Assembly (NCBI GenBank): GCA_025786725.1
Contig: JAHLTZ010000072.1
Span: forward strand, 1 to 52,921
Direction of reading: 5' to 3'
Length of the DNA stretch: 52,921 nucleotides
Source: Syncephalis fuscata
Lineage: Eukaryota > Zoopagomycota > Zoopagomycetes > Zoopagales > Piptocephalidaceae
The notes under the pieces were generated by a model. It saw only the letters and a program-made list of their open reading frames with translations, ran no database searches and was not told the origin of the DNA. A program made the position numbers and the translations under genes. Of this stretch, positions 13,308 to 25,200 are shown piece after piece; positions within the stretch are counted from its first letter, which is position 1; each line of letters begins with the position of its first letter.

Positions 13308-13678
13308 TTAATAAACTACCACGTGCACAACGCACGCACTTGGCACTGGCTATTTGCCATCAGGGGAAGCAAAGCGATTTATAGCTCATCATTGCGCATC
13401 ATTGTTTTATGATCGTTGTTAAAAGGGGAAAGAGCATAAGAGCCGCGGTAGCATCTTTATGTATAAACTCTATATTTGTTGCAGTACAGTGCAGCGATGT
13501 TCCGTGTAAGCTGCCATAATAGTGACATGAATTAAATTGTGCAATAATAATTGGATACATATCATTTTTATAAAACATTTTATTAAATAAACAAATAGAT
13601 AAAAAGCGAATAGTGTACGTGAAGGCTGCCAAGCTATAATGCTATTGGAATAAATTGTAAGCTAGCTACAATCTATAA

Positions 13679-15863
13679 TTATGCATAAGCTTTCAACGGC
13701 TTTGATTCAGAATTGTCGGATGGACCTGATGTCGCGACAAATTGAAGGAAACGTAAGTTATTATCCATTTTATCCTCAAAAACTGGAGCTGAAGGCCGGC
13801 TTTCTACTGCAGCATCGACTTGAGGCGTGTCCGGGCTGTTAGTTGCATAACCGTGCGGTTTCTGGAATGGTGCTTTTTCAGCTGTAAAAGCTAAATGTGC
13901 GCCTTGATCTGACTGCAAATTTTTCCAATTAGTATTAGATGTGTGCTCAATCGGATTTGGCGCTGATGAAGATTGTTCAGTTGATGTAGAAACCGATGCG
14001 GCTTGTGATTTTTCTTGCTGTTTGTTGTCATGTTGAAGAGGCTTTTGCTCGGTATCACTAGCACTATGGGTTATCGTGCCAGTCGATTGATTCGCAGACT
14101 GATATGCCATAGGTGCTGCTGTAACAGATGGTGTATTTACGTGTCCGATAAATGTGTCTGGCTTAGATTCATCATTTGCTAGATGTCCACTGCTAGTGGC
14201 AGATATGATAGACTGATTAGGAATAACGACTTGAGATGATGTTATAGGACGTTGTGGCCGTTCTTGTACTTTTCCTAATGTTTTAGTCGATGCAGGAGTG
14301 TTTGTTGCTTGAGGAACAGGTGGCTGTGAGATATTAGTATTAGTATTGTTTGGCACATCTTGTGGCTTGGGCGATTGTTTTGAGTTATTATAGTAGGCAT
14401 TTGCCTTAATATTATCACTATTACTGTGACCTTCATTAGCCACAGCATTTGTTTCGGCTTCTAGAATAGCAGTTGCTGGCTGTGCAGTAAATCCATTATT
14501 TAGGTTATGTTCAAAAGTATCAACAGTGCCTGCTTCTGACGCTAGTACACCTGCTGGGGGGTTTGTAGCTTGTGTACCATAAGCAGCGTTTTCTGCATGA
14601 ACACCGGCTAGATCAGGATGGGCTATTTTGGCTGAATCATTGCCGGGCCGCGTCGAATAAGCTGCTGCTTGTGTGTTTGTTTTTAGACGTTGTTCATCAG
14701 TAGCTAAAACTTGGAAAGCTAAGTTTGCACTGCTATTAACATCTGATGTCGATGGCTGATACTGGGGGGCTTCAGTAGCTGATTTATGTACAGTGTTGGC
14801 TGATGCATTTATAGACTGTGATGATGGAGTACTAGCGGTTGATGGTGCTGTTGTTATTTTTTCTGAAACGTTGTTTACTTCGCCTTGCGTATTATATCCT
14901 TTTGGAGCAGCTTTATTTACTTCAGCTGCATTTTCAGGTATATTTTTTTGTTTATTAGCAAAAGCTGCTTCAATTTTTGCGGCGGATGGAGTAGTCTCAA
15001 CAGTCTGAGTATTGACCATATTGGCTGCCATAGCACCATAACCATTTGATATCACAGCATCTCCACGGGCACGTTGAGTATTTGTATCATCAACTGCAGA
15101 GTATGTTAGAGATTTGGCCTTAGATGCTGGCATCGTCTCCTTATTGTTGCTGGTGTTTATGTTTGTGCTTTGTAATGCCGTAGAATCTGCCTGTAACTGT
15201 GCAAAAGAGTTTGGGCTTTCATTGTTTTGTCCATTAGAAGAGCCATAAACGCTGCGGCGTCTTTGAGGACGGTCTTCGTTAACTATATTAAGTGCACTAA
15301 CGCTTTGAAGTGCATTTAAATTAAGCAATGGAAGAAAATCCTCGCTACGACGCGCCAATCGATGCATTCCTTGTCCTGATGGCAAATAAGTCACAGCTTG
15401 GTGAGAGGTATCCAATGCGCTAAGTAGACTTTCCAAAAAGGAATAATGTTGATTCTCTGGTCTAAGCATTATAGTACGAATAGCATTGTCTGTTGTACCA
15501 AACGAATCAGCACTATCTTCAAGTGACCATTTTGAAATTCCGGATCCAGAAGGTGTGTAAGTACTTGGCCATTGGGCTAATTCGCCATCATCTTTAAAGC
15601 CAAAATGTTCTTCAATCAGATTTTGTAGCTGCAGTTGATTTATTGACTAAATAAATGTTAAATATTGAAATAAAAGCAGTTTAGCTATTTACCTTGATAA
15701 TATTTTCGTTCGACAACATTTGTTCTACCGATAAACAAGCATCAACATTTGTAGCACACTTTCTATTAAAAAATCGTAATGGCAAAGCATTGCAAGATGG
15801 TGTGATGGCGGCAGCGGCCAATACGCTAGCGGCAAAAATCAGAGTGAACTTTGTTGAATGCAT
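13679..15863 (-). CDS. Large predicted secreted low-complexity protein
   Basis: Two exons, 15693-15863 (57 codons) and 13679-15646, join in phase to give 712 residues. The N-terminus is a classic signal peptide (MHSTKFTLIFAASVLAAAAI...CNA) followed by a short region with two cysteines (CATNVDACLS). A moderately ordered segment follows to about residue 170, including RPQRRRSVYG, a possible dibasic processing site. The remaining 500-odd residues are Ala/Ser/Thr/Asn/Gln-rich, with no repeat period and no cysteines, so probably disordered and possibly O-glycosylated. No GPI-type hydrophobic C-terminus is seen; the protein ends KPLKAYA. I do not recognise the family. A wall-associated protein or secreted effector would fit. 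Confidence 0.75.
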
Positions 15864-16623
15864 TGTTACGAAAATGAAAATGATACAAGTGTATAACTCG
15901 AAACAATTGCTGGATTGAATATACGTGTGTCTTCAAAAGTAGGTTGATATGATAAATATTAGAGGTTGTGGTGTAGAAGCGATTAGTATTTATAGTCTAG
16001 ATTGCTTATGCAAATACTATTGCAATAATCTAACTATCATAGTATTATAACTCCTTTAGCAGTAAAAGGCAGTAAAAATCTACATTTGAAATCACTAAAC
16101 TAGTCTGTGCATTGTACAAACTTTCTATCAGTACTGCTGAGTGACGTTGCACTATACACGTAAGCATTGCTAAATCTAGGGGGAGTATTTTATTGAGATA
16201 ATGTATTATAATGAACATAGTGGGAAAATACATTAGGGGGATAATTGAAATTGGAGTACATGACGTTGCCAGCAGCAACTGGGAGTACATTTAGTGCTGA
16301 CGCAATTGGCAACGTAATAATTAATTACTAGCCAGGAGTGTTATGTACGTGTGTGGAGGTCAATTATCTGCACATTAATGTCAATAAAGTTAAATCAAAG
16401 GATTAATATTAGTTAATAATTGTCAATGGTGTTTCAAATGCGGGAAAGATTAAACAAGTGTAGATTCAACTAACAGTTCTCAGTACACACACACACACAA
16501 AAAGAGAGGCATGCATACACACTTTCAAAAACTTTCAACCTTTTCACAGTTTTCATCAAATACTGTGCACGTTCGTTCATCTATTACTTTTATACGCATT
16601 TTATTTTGCTTAACACAATCAAC
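15864..16623. promoter_or_regulatory. Shared upstream region of two divergent genes
   Basis: About 760 bp separate the start of the secreted protein gene (-) and eIF2-beta (+), so both promoters must lie here. A short (CA)n run is at about 16485-16498. No TATA element or other motif can be assigned with confidence. Confidence 0.5.
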
Positions 16624-17684
16624 ATGTCTGACGTCGAAGCGGTTGCTAAGAACTTGGAGGAGACTAAGCTAGATGATCAGCCTGAAAATGCTGAAGAGGT
16701 AGGATCAAAGGGGGATTGGCTGGACAGGAGAGGCGTGGTGGTTTGTTTATGCTGTAATCAAGCATTGCTAGCTGATCAAATCTTATCACGGCTAACGTGT
16801 AGACAGATCGAGTAAATAGGCTGTAGTAATGACAAGTTACTAATAGTTTTTATTGTGTGCAGGAATTGGCTTTTGACCCAAGTATGAAGAAGAAGAAGAA
16901 GAAGAAGAGGGTGGCAGATGTAGCTGCAGAAGATGCAGAGCCTACTGAAACGGCGCAGCCTGCCGAAGAGGCTGCCGAGGACGGTGAGGAGGCTGAAGAT
17001 TTTGATTTCAGTATGAAGAAAAAGAAGAAGAAGCCAAAAAAGAAAGTCCAATTTGAAGGCGAAGAGGACGAAAACGTAGGCGATGTCGATGCTGAAGCAG
17101 CCGAAGACGGTGACGAGGCATTTGGTGACGAAGCTGAAGATGCTGACGAGACAGAAGCGACCAATGTTGCTGATGAACAGGCCTGGCTTGGTTCTGACCG
17201 CGACTATACTTATCAAGAGTTGCTAGGACGAGTATTTAACATTCTACGTCAAAAGAACCCAGAGTTAAGCGGTGAAAAACGTCGTTACATCATTGCACCA
17301 CCTGTTATGGAGCGTGATGGTAAGAAGTCTGCATTCTCTAATATTGCCGATATATGCAAACGTATGAATCGTCCTATGGAGCATCTTATTCAATTTTTGT
17401 TGACGGAATTGGGTACTACTGGCTCAGTTGACGGTAGCAATCGACTTATCATCAAAGGTCGTTTCCAGCAACGTAATATGGAACATATGTTGCGTCGTTA
17501 TATTCGTGAATATGTTACGTGCAAGACGTGCAAATCACCAGATACCATTATCACCAAAGAAAATAGGCTCTTTTTTATGCAATGCGAATCCTGCGGCAGT
17601 ACACGGTCTGTTGCTACCATCAAATCAGGCTATGTTGCCCAGACTACGAAGCGTTCGGTACTTCGTCGTGCGGCTGGTCAATAA
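16624..17684 (+). CDS. SUI3: Translation initiation factor eIF2 subunit beta
   Basis: Beta subunit of eIF2, which delivers initiator Met-tRNA to the 40S ribosome and contacts eIF5 and eIF2B. Exons 16624-16698 and 16863-17684 flank a 164-nt intron with a TTACTAAT branch-like site, giving 298 residues. Two lysine blocks (SMKKKKKKK and [12 protein letters not shown], near residues 30 and 75), embedded in acidic Ala/Glu/Asp sequence, match the K-boxes; most family members have three. The core domain follows ([19 protein letters not shown], then [19 protein letters not shown]), then the C-terminal C2-C2 zinc ribbon (CKTC...CESC). The ATG at 16624 is chosen because MSDVE is a typical start and nothing upstream in frame is an ATG. 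Confidence 0.97.
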
Positions 17685-18455
17685 AGAATGGACGAATAAA
17701 TGGACGGGTTTATTATGTACAGCGTGTTAATGGCTGTGCTCTATCTACAAAATCTGACTTGCACTTGTGTTTACATCCTTTTATGGCCGCGTGATCATAA
17801 TCAGCGTAAACACTGCGTTTTTTAAATGAAGTAAATACAAATTTACGTATTTTTTGTTAATAGTCCAATAGTTTTAAAAACTAAAAATAATATTAATTTT
17901 TTGTATATTTGTCATTACAGCTCACTACACTTAATATTCTGAAATTAAATAATACAAGTGATAATTGTATGTAATATAACAATACCAATATTAATACCAA
18001 TAATGTTGATACTTTAATGACAATTTACATTTTTATTGTTTATGTTTTGTAATAATCTATATCGTAATTTGATGAACAATAATTAATTATTATCAATTGT
18101 TTGACATTTGTTAAAAAGACTGTTAGACAATAATTTCAGAGTTTAACAATATTATCGAACTTAATTAAACATGAGCCGCAATACATTTCAGATTGTTTAT
18201 TCGAATTTATTGGCTTAAGCTAAAATTGCAGAATTAATGATACACATATGCTTTTTGTATTTTATCTAGTTGTTTTTTACAAATATTGTAGCTCTAATTT
18301 GTAGTTGATAAACTAAAACGTTAATAAACCATTAATTCCATGTTACATACAATTGAAGTTCTGGTATTAGATTTGCTTTAATCAAATTAGCATTTAGATT
18401 CAAGTTACAAAATGCAGTCAAAACGCAGTATTTTATCAATTTCTACGCAGATAAA
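17685..18455. other. AT-rich convergent intergenic region
   Basis: About 770 bp between the ends of eIF2-beta (+) and the FPPAG-repeat gene (-). The sequence is very AT-rich, with many ATTAATATTA-like words. No ORF or RNA is recognised. Confidence 0.6.
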
Positions 18456-19175
18456 TTAAATCTTTAGTGCTCTAAGACCTTCAAGTCCAACCTTTGGTGG
18501 GGGTGGAGCTGGAGTAGATGGAGCCTTTGGGGCCGCAGCCGGAGTAGGTGGAGTGACTGGAGCAGCTGGGGGCGGGGTAGCTGGAGGAGTAGCTGGAGCA
18601 GCTGGAGGTGGGGTAGCTGGAGTTTCAGGTGCTGGAGCAGGAGCAGCTTCTGGTGTGGTAGGAGCAGATGATAAGCTAGCAGGTGGGAATGCAATACCTG
18701 CTGGAGGGAAACTAAGACCTGCTGGAGGGAATGCAATACCTGCTGGAGGGAAATTAAGACCTGCAGGTGGGAAGCTCTTGATAAGTCCCCCTAGACCTTT
18801 AATAATTTGGCTTTCCGCAACACCGGCAGGTGGGAAGGTTACGCTTGGTGGAAGAGTTAGTTGCAAAGCCGATGGGGATGGAAAGCCAGAAGGCGGGAAG
18901 CTCGTCACAATATCAGTAATTGCCTTAACAAATTGACTATCTGTGAAGCTGGCTGGAGGAATAGCAGGAGGGAAGGCGGGAGGGAAAGCAATTGGAAGAC
19001 CGGCTGGTGGCAGCTTACTAACAATACTTGCAAAGTCAATGCCCTGTTGAGTGGTAACCTTATCCGATTTACGAGAGCCATTTTGGACTGCATTAATTTG
19101 TTGTGGTGCCGCTGACACAAGTGACGTGAGACAAGCCGACACGGCGACTACCGAAATCAATGCTAGTAGACGCAT
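18456..19175 (-). CDS. Secreted proline-rich protein with FPPAG repeats
   Basis: A single-exon 239-residue ORF. MRLLALISVVAVSACLTSLV...AAP is a signal peptide. Residues ~50-165 carry about a dozen copies of a short F-P-P-A/S-G/A motif (LPPAGLPIAFPPAFPPAIPP, then NFPPAGIAFPPAGLSFPPAG), alternating with two amphipathic stretches, FTDSQFVKAITDIVTSFPPS and VAESQIIKGLGGLIKSFPPA, that look like an internal duplication. Residues ~170-230 are an Ala/Pro/Thr linker of the kind found in O-mannosylated wall proteins. No cysteine is present in the mature part. Function unknown; a structural wall or surface protein is the likeliest role. Confidence 0.85.
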   Translation of the reverse strand: MRLLALISVVAVSACLTSLVSAAPQQINAVQNGSRKSDKVTTQQGIDFASIVSKLPPAGLPIAFPPAFPPAIPPASFTDSQFVKAITDIVTSFPPSGFPSPSALQLTLPPSVTFPPAGVAESQIIKGLGGLIKSFPPAGLNFPPAGIAFPPAGLSFPPAGIAFPPASLSSAPTTPEAAPAPAPETPATPPPAAPATPPATPPPAAPVTPPTPAAAPKAPSTPAPPPPKVGLEGLRALKI

Positions 19176-19846
19176 TTTAATTTAAAATAAATCGAACAAT
19201 AAACTATAGAGTAGGCTAACAAGAAAGTTTTGTGCACGGGATTGCAGATTTTTCAATATTCATTTGCTCGTATATATATACATACATACATGTACATAAC
19301 ATAAATAAACATATACATTACTGGAAAAAGGAGTGTTGCTCAATGCCCCGTGCTTTTCAGCAAACTAATAATATTCAGGTTTAAAGGGGCTGCCCATTAA
19401 ATAAACAGTATGCGGGATCACTGCAGGGTATAGTCGATTAGTTGTGCTCAGTGTTTAGTGACAAGGAGTCAGGGGCTTAGAGACGGACTACAATTGGTTC
19501 AAGTATAATTAAATAACATTTGTAATCATAACTCATTTGGGAGTGTGATGGTAGGAATGGTAATATTTATGTAGTGCATAATTGACGGCGTGTAGCTTAG
19601 TGCTCTGATAGCACACTTTTATTATCCAAGCATCATGTGATGCTGTGAAATAGAATCCGGTTCATTATTCATCAATGAACAGGATTTCAAAGTGCTTTCA
19701 ATGTAGAGCTGCAGATGTGATACATCATCATTCTTCATCATGCTGTCCCAATGATGGTCACGTTTAATTCGAACGGTGATGTTCATCTTTCAAGGTCTGC
19801 GCAACTGCGTTTGAACATGAATGTGACCTTTTGAAATTACACCAGC
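19176..19846. other. Intergenic region with small hairpins
   Basis: About 670 bp between two divergent genes (FPPAG protein, -, and 7TM-RGS, +), so it should contain both promoters. It holds a (TA)/(CATA)-rich stretch at 19270-19300 and two short inverted repeats: agcatca/tgatgct near 19630 and gttcatt/aatgaac near 19660. No gene is supported. Confidence 0.5.
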
Positions 19847-21416
19847 ATGCTATTCGGCATCATATTTCTTTTCTATCTGTTCGCTATTTATGTAATGAAG
19901 CCTGTTCAAATCTTTTCAGTAATACTGCTTGCAGTATTTCTGCTATTGCAATTGGTTACTTTTTATTTGGCGCAGCATTACCAACACTTACCTGCGATTC
20001 GGCATCGTTCTCTCTCCTTTACCCGTATTCTATTAGTAAGCTACACCCTTTTAGTAACAAACACTTTGTTGGCACTTGGATTCCCCCAAGTTTATCCGTG
20101 CATGTTAAATCCATGGGTAGGGGGCGTTATACTTCCATCATGTTGTATGGTAGTGATTTGTCGATTCTACCGACTAGCAGCACTTTATCGATGGAATGCT
20201 CGAGAGCTACAGAATTACGTAAAACCACGGCCCGTTTCGGCACTACTGGAGAGTATAGAAGATGAAAGTTTACCTAAAGGTCGACTCTTGAAAGTTCAAG
20301 GTCAAAACGACTCTGCTACTGCCGTTACAAGGTAATGATATTAATTATAATTCACCCAGAGTTTTTGTTGATTTTATTTGTCATCACTAAAATTACAGCC
20401 ATGAAATTATGTCTTCTGCCGGAGCAATCGAACAAAAATTAGGACTCGTAGATCGATTACTTGATGCGTATACTGACCGCCGAGCTATCGCATGCACTTT
20501 GATGGTAGCAGCTATTTTGATAATACCCAGTTTATTGATTACCATTCTTCGACCGTTTCATGATTCACGGCCAATTCAGAACTGTGTCATCAACCTCATT
20601 GACATGTTACCGATACTCATTTCTACACTGTTGATTGTAGGGATTGGTGGTGGCTCTATTGCATTACGTGTGCTACAAGCACGTGATGCTTATGGTATTC
20701 GAGCTGAGCTAATCGCCTCTGTAGCTATATCCTTAATTTTAATAACCCTATCAACATTATGGGTCGTTTATTCATATGCCAGCAACTCAGGAAAACGATT
20801 AGCCAAGGATCGTCTAAAATTTTACGACATTTCCGGTTTGCTCAATGGAATTGGTTTTATTGTATGTCAGTTCCTTATTGTAAATTATCCAACATTAATG
20901 GCTAGCTGGAATGCACGAAATAGCTTGTTTGCACAAAAAGACCTTAATGCCGTAGTTATTCGAATAAGATATACGGCAACAGGTCACCTATCCTTTGTAA
21001 GCGATTTACCAGCTTATTCAAAACAATTTGAAAAGTTACTTGACGATCCCTTAGAGTTAGCGTCATTTCGTAGTTATTGTGTTGGCTCGTTTTCCATCCC
21101 GGCCTGTATTTTTTATGAAAAATTTAGTACATTACAACGACAATACAATGCGGATGATCCTAATAGCGGCGTGTTACCTCATTTACTTCCGCAGTTTGTA
21201 GATGAATTGGAGGTTTTATATCGCGACTTTATTGTTACAGGTGCTCCGTTACCACTAACATGTATATTGCATCCAGCGACACTTAATATGCTGCGCAATG
21301 CCTATAATAGGCGCCAGATATGCTACGACTTACTGAATGATGCTGTGATCCAAGTCAAACAGTATCTTTACATCTGGAGCTATCCTGACTATATAAAAGC
21401 TCAAAATAACAAATAG
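19847..21416 (+). CDS. Seven-transmembrane receptor-like protein with C-terminal RGS domain
   Basis: Two exons, 19847-20331 and 20399-21416, join in phase to give 500 residues. An in-frame TGA 15 bp upstream supports the start. Hydrophobic segments lie near residues 2-18, 20-43, 59-80, 86-105, 190-213, 226-250, 263-287 and 307-327; the first two may be one segment plus a signal anchor. A loop of about 80 residues separates the two halves. Residues ~373-490 resemble an RGS domain: DPLELASFRSYCVGSFSIPA, FYEKFSTLQRQY, LYRDFIVTGAPLPL and a final aromatic stretch. RGS domains speed GTP hydrolysis by G-alpha. Fused 7TM-RGS proteins are known in plants and in fungi. The likely role is membrane-tethered damping of heterotrimeric G-protein signalling. 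Confidence 0.7.
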
Positions 21417-21716
21417 CTTTAATAAATTATGTATTTACTTTTTAAATATTTATTAAATGGCTAATAAGCTTACTAGTTATTACTGTATTCTTATTTAATG
21501 CTCAATGAAATTAAATTATTGCTATTTAAAAAAATAAACAGAAATTTTTATTTTATTACATACTAATCTATGCTTTTTTAACTTTGCTCTATCAAGGACC
21601 GTTTTTGCTGGCCTCTAGCTTTATTATTATAATTAAATTCGACTAATATTGCTCAGTTTGTTCATTAGCATATCGAACTCTATAATCGTTGGAATTTGCA
21701 AAAAAAATAAACAATA
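21417..21716. other. AT-rich intergenic segment
   Basis: Three hundred bases following the RGS gene, up to the left arm of the long inverted repeat. No feature is recognised. Confidence 0.5.
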
Positions 21717-22153
21717 GTATCAAATAAAGTGTGTTTATTATATTGTTACAAAACCAGGTTTATGATTTTGTAATGTTTGCTTAGCAACCAAAATAGAAGA
21801 AGGGGGTAATAGATGTGGTTTATTCAAATGTTAATTACTTAAACTAATAAAAATTATTAATTTAATAGCTTAACAACTCTTGTTATCAATAAATGGCTTT
21901 ATTCAGTAATCTAACACAGAAGTCTCGACTGTATTGATATAAAAGTAAGCTATAAGTAATTAGAAGTAGAAAAGTTATTTATTTCATGTTTAGCGAGCGT
22001 ATTAAGTATTTATAGTACTATCGGCGATTAAATGGCGAGTAAATGCAAAGGACCCTGACGAGAAAACCTTAATTAAGATACAACAAAGCTTAATTTGAAC
22101 GTTGTTGAATCGTGACATTTTAAGCAATAACAACATTTAAATAGCATGTTTTA
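21717..22153 (+). repeat. Left arm of a 437-bp inverted repeat
   Basis: This segment reappears as its reverse complement at 28616-29052. Both copies are 437 bp and I saw no mismatch in the stretches compared by eye. Edges are gtatcaaataaagtg at the outer end and tagcatgtttta at the inner end. The arms enclose the Slm1-like gene. The arm contains no ORF. Confidence 0.93.
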
Positions 22154-22272
22154 TATAATTTTCATGTAATGTTTAAATTTATTACTATTGTCATTGCTAT
22201 TATAATAAAAGATGAATTTGTTGATTTAAAGTGCTATTTACACCAATAATACACAATTACACTAAAACAAAA

Positions 22273-25200
22273 TTAGCGCTGCATTCCAGAACGTTCTTGC
22301 GATAGCTTAGACCACGGTTTTTCTGGACCCTCTAGAATGCAACCATTTGTTAATGCTATTATACTACTAAAGCTATTTCATTACCTTGGGCTGGTTCGGA
22401 GTATCCTGAAAAACGGTTCATCAGCTTTGCGCTTTTATTGTTTCTTGCCTGCGAGGTAAGCTGGCGTGATTGCCAGTTATCTCCCCATGGATTTTGTGTA
22501 CTACGCAATGAAGGCTTAATACTACTAGATTCGCCATTAATGCTTTGTCTTTTTCGAATATTGGTTGTTGGAGACTGATTAGAAGTGTTTGGAGGCGTTG
22601 ATCGTCGCGCCTTATTCATCGATGAAACAGTAGGAGACATGTAGTTGTTGGAAAGACGATTTTGCGCTTTCTTACCACCAAGTTGTTCACGATATACTGG
22701 ACGGCCTTCTATTGATTTGGTAGGATGGAGATAGCCTAAAAAATTAATTTTTTAATAAATAATCGTTGTTAATATGTTACTTACTAAGAGATTTTGCAGT
22801 GTTGTCCGTTGAATGTATCTGCTGTGCAGCTTCACGTCCAACCCGTGCAAACATCTTATCAAGCTCTGAAAAGTATAAATGCAAATAATTCTTTAGTGTG
22901 CCATATGGAATATCTTCATTAGGTGGAATGCTGTGAAACGCAAGCTCCTTTTCTAATCGAGCATTACCTAATGGGATTTTAGGCAGACTGTTACGTCGGC
23001 TGTGTTTCTCCATAGCTCTGGCACGACGTAGGCTGTGAACAGAATGGCGGGGCCTAATACGATATATAAACGTTCCCCATGGCTGCTCATTCTTCAAGTC
23101 AACGTCGTAAAATGCCAGTTCTCGATTTAACTGAGCAGTTGTTAATGGCGTTTTTCTTGCTGTCAATCCATATGTTTTCTCGTCGTGTCGTTTATCTTCG
23201 TTTAATATTTTGCATAGCTTTTTAGAATGTGAGAATGTACCCCACGGTTGCTCCTTGTCTAGATTTACATTGTAAAATGGCAGCTCATGTAGTTGAATGG
23301 CATCCTGCGTCTTCATATCTGGCATTACTTTATGCGATTTCTTGCTTCGTTTACCCGTTGAAACAAAAGTACCCCATGGATGTTCTTTATACAAATCAAC
23401 ATCGTAAAATGGCAGCTCATGTAGTTGAATGGCATCCTGCGTCTTCATATCTGGCATTACTTTATGTAATTTCTTGCTTCGTTTACCCGTCGAAACAAAA
23501 GTACCCCATGGATGTTCTTTATACAAATCAACATCGTAAAATGGCAGCTCGTGTAGTTGAATGGCATCCTGCGTCTTCATATCTGGCATTACTTTATGTA
23601 ATTTCTTGCTTCGTTTACCCGTCGAAACAAAAGTACCCCATGGATGTTCTTTATACAAATCAACATCGTAAAATGGCAGCTCATGTAGTTGAATGGCATC
23701 CTGCGTCTTCATATCTGGCATTACTTTATGTAATTTCTTGCTTCGTTTACCCGTCGAAACAAAAGTACCCCATGGATGTTCTTTATACAAATCAACATCG
23801 TAAAATGGCAGCTCGTGTAGTTGAATGGCATCCTGCGTCTTCATATCTGGCATTACTTTATGTAATTTCTTGCTTCGTTTACCCGTCGAAACAAAAGTAC
23901 CCCATGGATGTTCTTTGTACAAATCAACATCGTAAAATGGCAGCTCATGTAGTTGAATGGCATCCTGCGTCTTCATATCTGGCATTACTTTATGTAATTT
24001 CTTGCTTCGTTTACCCGTCGAAACAAAAGTACCCCATGGATGTTCTTTATACAAATCAACATTGTAAAATGGCAGCTCATGTAGTTGAATGGCATCCTGC
24101 GTCTTCATATCTGGCATTACTTTATGTAATTTCTTGCTTTGTTTACCCGTCGAAACAAAAGTACCCCATGGATGTTCTTTATACAAATCAACATCGTAAA
24201 ATGGCAGCTCGTGTAGTTGAATGGCATCCTGCGTCTTCATATCTGGCATTACTTTATGCGATTTCTTGCTTCGTTTACCCGTTGAAACAAAAGTACCCCA
24301 TGGATGTTCTTTGTACAAATCAACATCGTAAAATGGCAGCTCATGTAGTTGAATGGCATCCTGCGTCTTCATATCTGGCATTACTTTATGTAATTTCTTG
24401 CTTCGTTTACCCGTCGAAACAAAAGTACCCCATGGATGTTCTTTATACAAATCAACATCGTAAAATGGCAGCTCATGTAGTTGAATGGCATCCTGTGTTT
24501 TCATATCTGGCATTACTTTATGTAATTTCTTGCTTCGTTTACCCGTCGAAACAAAAGTACCCCATGGATGTTCTTTATACAAATCAACATCGTAAAATGG
24601 CAGCTCATGTAGTTGAATGGCATCCTGTGTTTTCATATCTGGCATTACTTTATGTAATTTCCTGTCTCGTTTACCCGTTGAAACAAAAGTACCCCATGGA
24701 TGTTCTTTATACAAATCAACATTGTAAAATGGCAGCTGATGCTGCAGCCGTTTAAAAGATAATAACACCGGTTTGTATGTTCTCTTTCTATGTCTTTTAA
24801 GTGAATTAAATGTTCCCCAAGGCTGCTCTTCGCTCAAGTCGATGTAATAAAAAGGAAGCTCTTCTTGTAATTCCTGAGTTGATAATTGCTTATTTAGAGG
24901 TAATTGATTATCGAGTTTGGATTTGGCCAGCGCTTTTTCGGATTGTTTACGCTTTTTCAAATGACCAAGAAGCGCTACATTTTTCATACTTTGCTTATGA
25001 ATCATATTATCGAGAGTACCATATGGAATAATCAATTCATCACAGAAAGGTAGTACATTCCATTTTAGATCCTGATATTCTGCTTCTATAGTCGCATGGT
25101 CAGCTGCAATTTTTGTCGGTTCATTATTTACAAGACGTCTTTTTCCGGCAGTGGCAGCAATAGCACTCACATCCAAAGTATGGGCTGCATTCATGGCGGC

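Noticed and set aside
16776-17216. Hydrophobic minus-strand ORFs opposite eIF2-beta
   Set aside because: They are complements of the lysine and acidic blocks of eIF2-beta; poly-Lys codons read as Phe/Leu on the other strand.
19586-19670. tRNA-like start (gtagcttagtgctctgatagc)
   Set aside because: A D-arm-like phrase is present but no matching anticodon arm, T arm or acceptor pairing can be drawn.
23290-24745. CRISPR-like array of regular repeats
   Set aside because: The units are contiguous 132-bp coding repeats without unique spacers, in a eukaryotic gene.
23229-24755. 508-residue plus-strand ORF across the 132-bp repeat array
   Set aside because: It is the antisense shadow of the Slm-like repeat units; the 132-bp period is a multiple of three, so every frame free of stops stays open. 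The minus-strand gene has domains, introns and a natural end.
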